A DNA stretch of 14,214 bases. It comes from UBA287 sp034190325. GTDB lineage: Archaea; Thermoplasmatota; UBA186; UBA287. The stretch lies in assembly GCA_034190325.1 (NCBI GenBank), contig JAXHST010000048.1, positions 1 through 14,214 on the forward strand, in the 5' to 3' direction. How positions within the stretch are numbered: position 1 is the first letter of the stretch; every line of letters starts with the position of its first letter. The notes under the pieces were generated by a model. It made no database searches. It was not told the DNA's origin and worked only from the letters and a program-made list of their open reading frames with translations. Made by a program: the position numbers and the translations under genes. Shown here in pieces: positions 14,017-14,214 of the stretch.

Positions 14017-14085
14017 GATCCCGGATCTGATTTAGAATAACAAATAAAAAAACTAAAAGAAAAAAACAAAAAAAAAAACAGAATC

Positions 14086-14094
14086 TTTATATAG
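14086..14094 (+). promoter_or_regulatory. TATA box of the ABC transporter ATPase gene
   Basis: TTTATATAG is centred 26 bases before ATG 14116, giving a leaderless start. It is preceded by a long A-rich tract (about 14036-14080). An ATG at 14109 opens only a five-codon frame and is not used. Confidence 0.8.
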
Positions 14095-14115
14095 TGCGTA
14101 TTCCTTTCATGGAAT

Positions 14116-14214
14116 ATGGTGGATAATCCTGTTATTCAGACCTCTGGTCTGAGAAAGGTGTATCCGGGCTATGCCTCAAGGGTTGAGGCTCTGAAAAATA
14201 TTGATCTGACAATA
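14116..14214 (+). CDS. ABC transporter ATP-binding protein, N-terminal fragment
   Basis: Only the first 33 codons fall inside the window. They read MVDNPVIQTSGLRKVYPG and continue to VEALKNIDLTI. This matches the first strands of ABC ATPases, where an L-x-K-x-Y segment is followed by AL-x-x-(I/V)-(D/N/S)-L, before the Walker A loop. The aromatic tyrosine that stacks on ATP adenine is present. The start at ATG 14116 is set by the TATA box 26 bases upstream; GTG 14119 is a close alternative. The Walker and signature motifs lie beyond the window, so subfamily and substrate are unknown. It may be the ATPase of an efflux or lipoprotein-type exporter whose membrane subunit follows downstream. Confidence 0.75.
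   Translation, partial: MVDNPVIQTSGLRKVYPGYASRVEALKNIDLTI

Noticed and set aside
1..14214. tRNA, rRNA, CRISPR repeats, transposase genes, inverted terminal repeats or an FMN riboswitch
   Set aside because: No such motif was seen on reading both strands; all sizeable stretches are explained by the listed genes.

Overview
The window looks archaeal. Six transcription units start with A/T-rich TATA-like boxes (for example at 5114-5122 and 14086-14094). In five of them the box is centred 24-28 bases upstream of the start codon, the layout of leaderless archaeal mRNAs. Genes inside operons instead have purine-rich Shine-Dalgarno sequences or overlap the preceding stop codon. Arginine is mostly AGA/AGG and isoleucine often ATA. 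By eye this suggests a moderate-GC, possibly thermophilic euryarchaeote, perhaps Thermoplasmata-like, but lineage cannot be fixed from this window. All genes lie on the + strand, coding is dense, and no tRNA, rRNA, CRISPR array or mobile element was seen. The longest gap is 123 bases.

Region 1 (63-5102) is a riboflavin operon: ribD, ribE, ribBA, folK, ribH and a membrane site-2 protease. The first four genes overlap end to end. Together RibBA, RibD, RibH and RibE give the bacterial-type route from GTP and ribulose 5-phosphate to riboflavin, apart from the usual phosphatase. FolK belongs to the pterin/folate route, which also starts from GTP.

Region 2 (5143-8171) is a two-gene flavoprotein operon: a GlpA-like FAD dehydrogenase with a C-terminal BFD-type [2Fe-2S] domain, and an NAD(P)/FAD oxidoreductase fused to a four-cysteine DUF1667 domain. 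It resembles the split glycerol-3-phosphate dehydrogenase modules of anaerobes.

Region 3 (8247-10024) couples an orphan five-to-six-helix membrane protein of the LytS-type 5TM receptor kind to a secreted PstS phosphate-binding protein. No Pst permease or ATPase and no kinase domain accompanies them. This is the best candidate for an undescribed system.

Region 4 (10148-12685) pairs a succinate/acetate-type CoA-transferase with a compact AAE-family exchanger. The inferred role is acid-producing fermentation plus dicarboxylate export.

Region 5 (12742-14016) is an unrecognised, extremely hydrophobic membrane protein with no lysine or histidine at all and two matching glycine-zipper motifs. The window ends in the first 33 codons of an ABC transporter ATPase (14116 onward), which has its own promoter.
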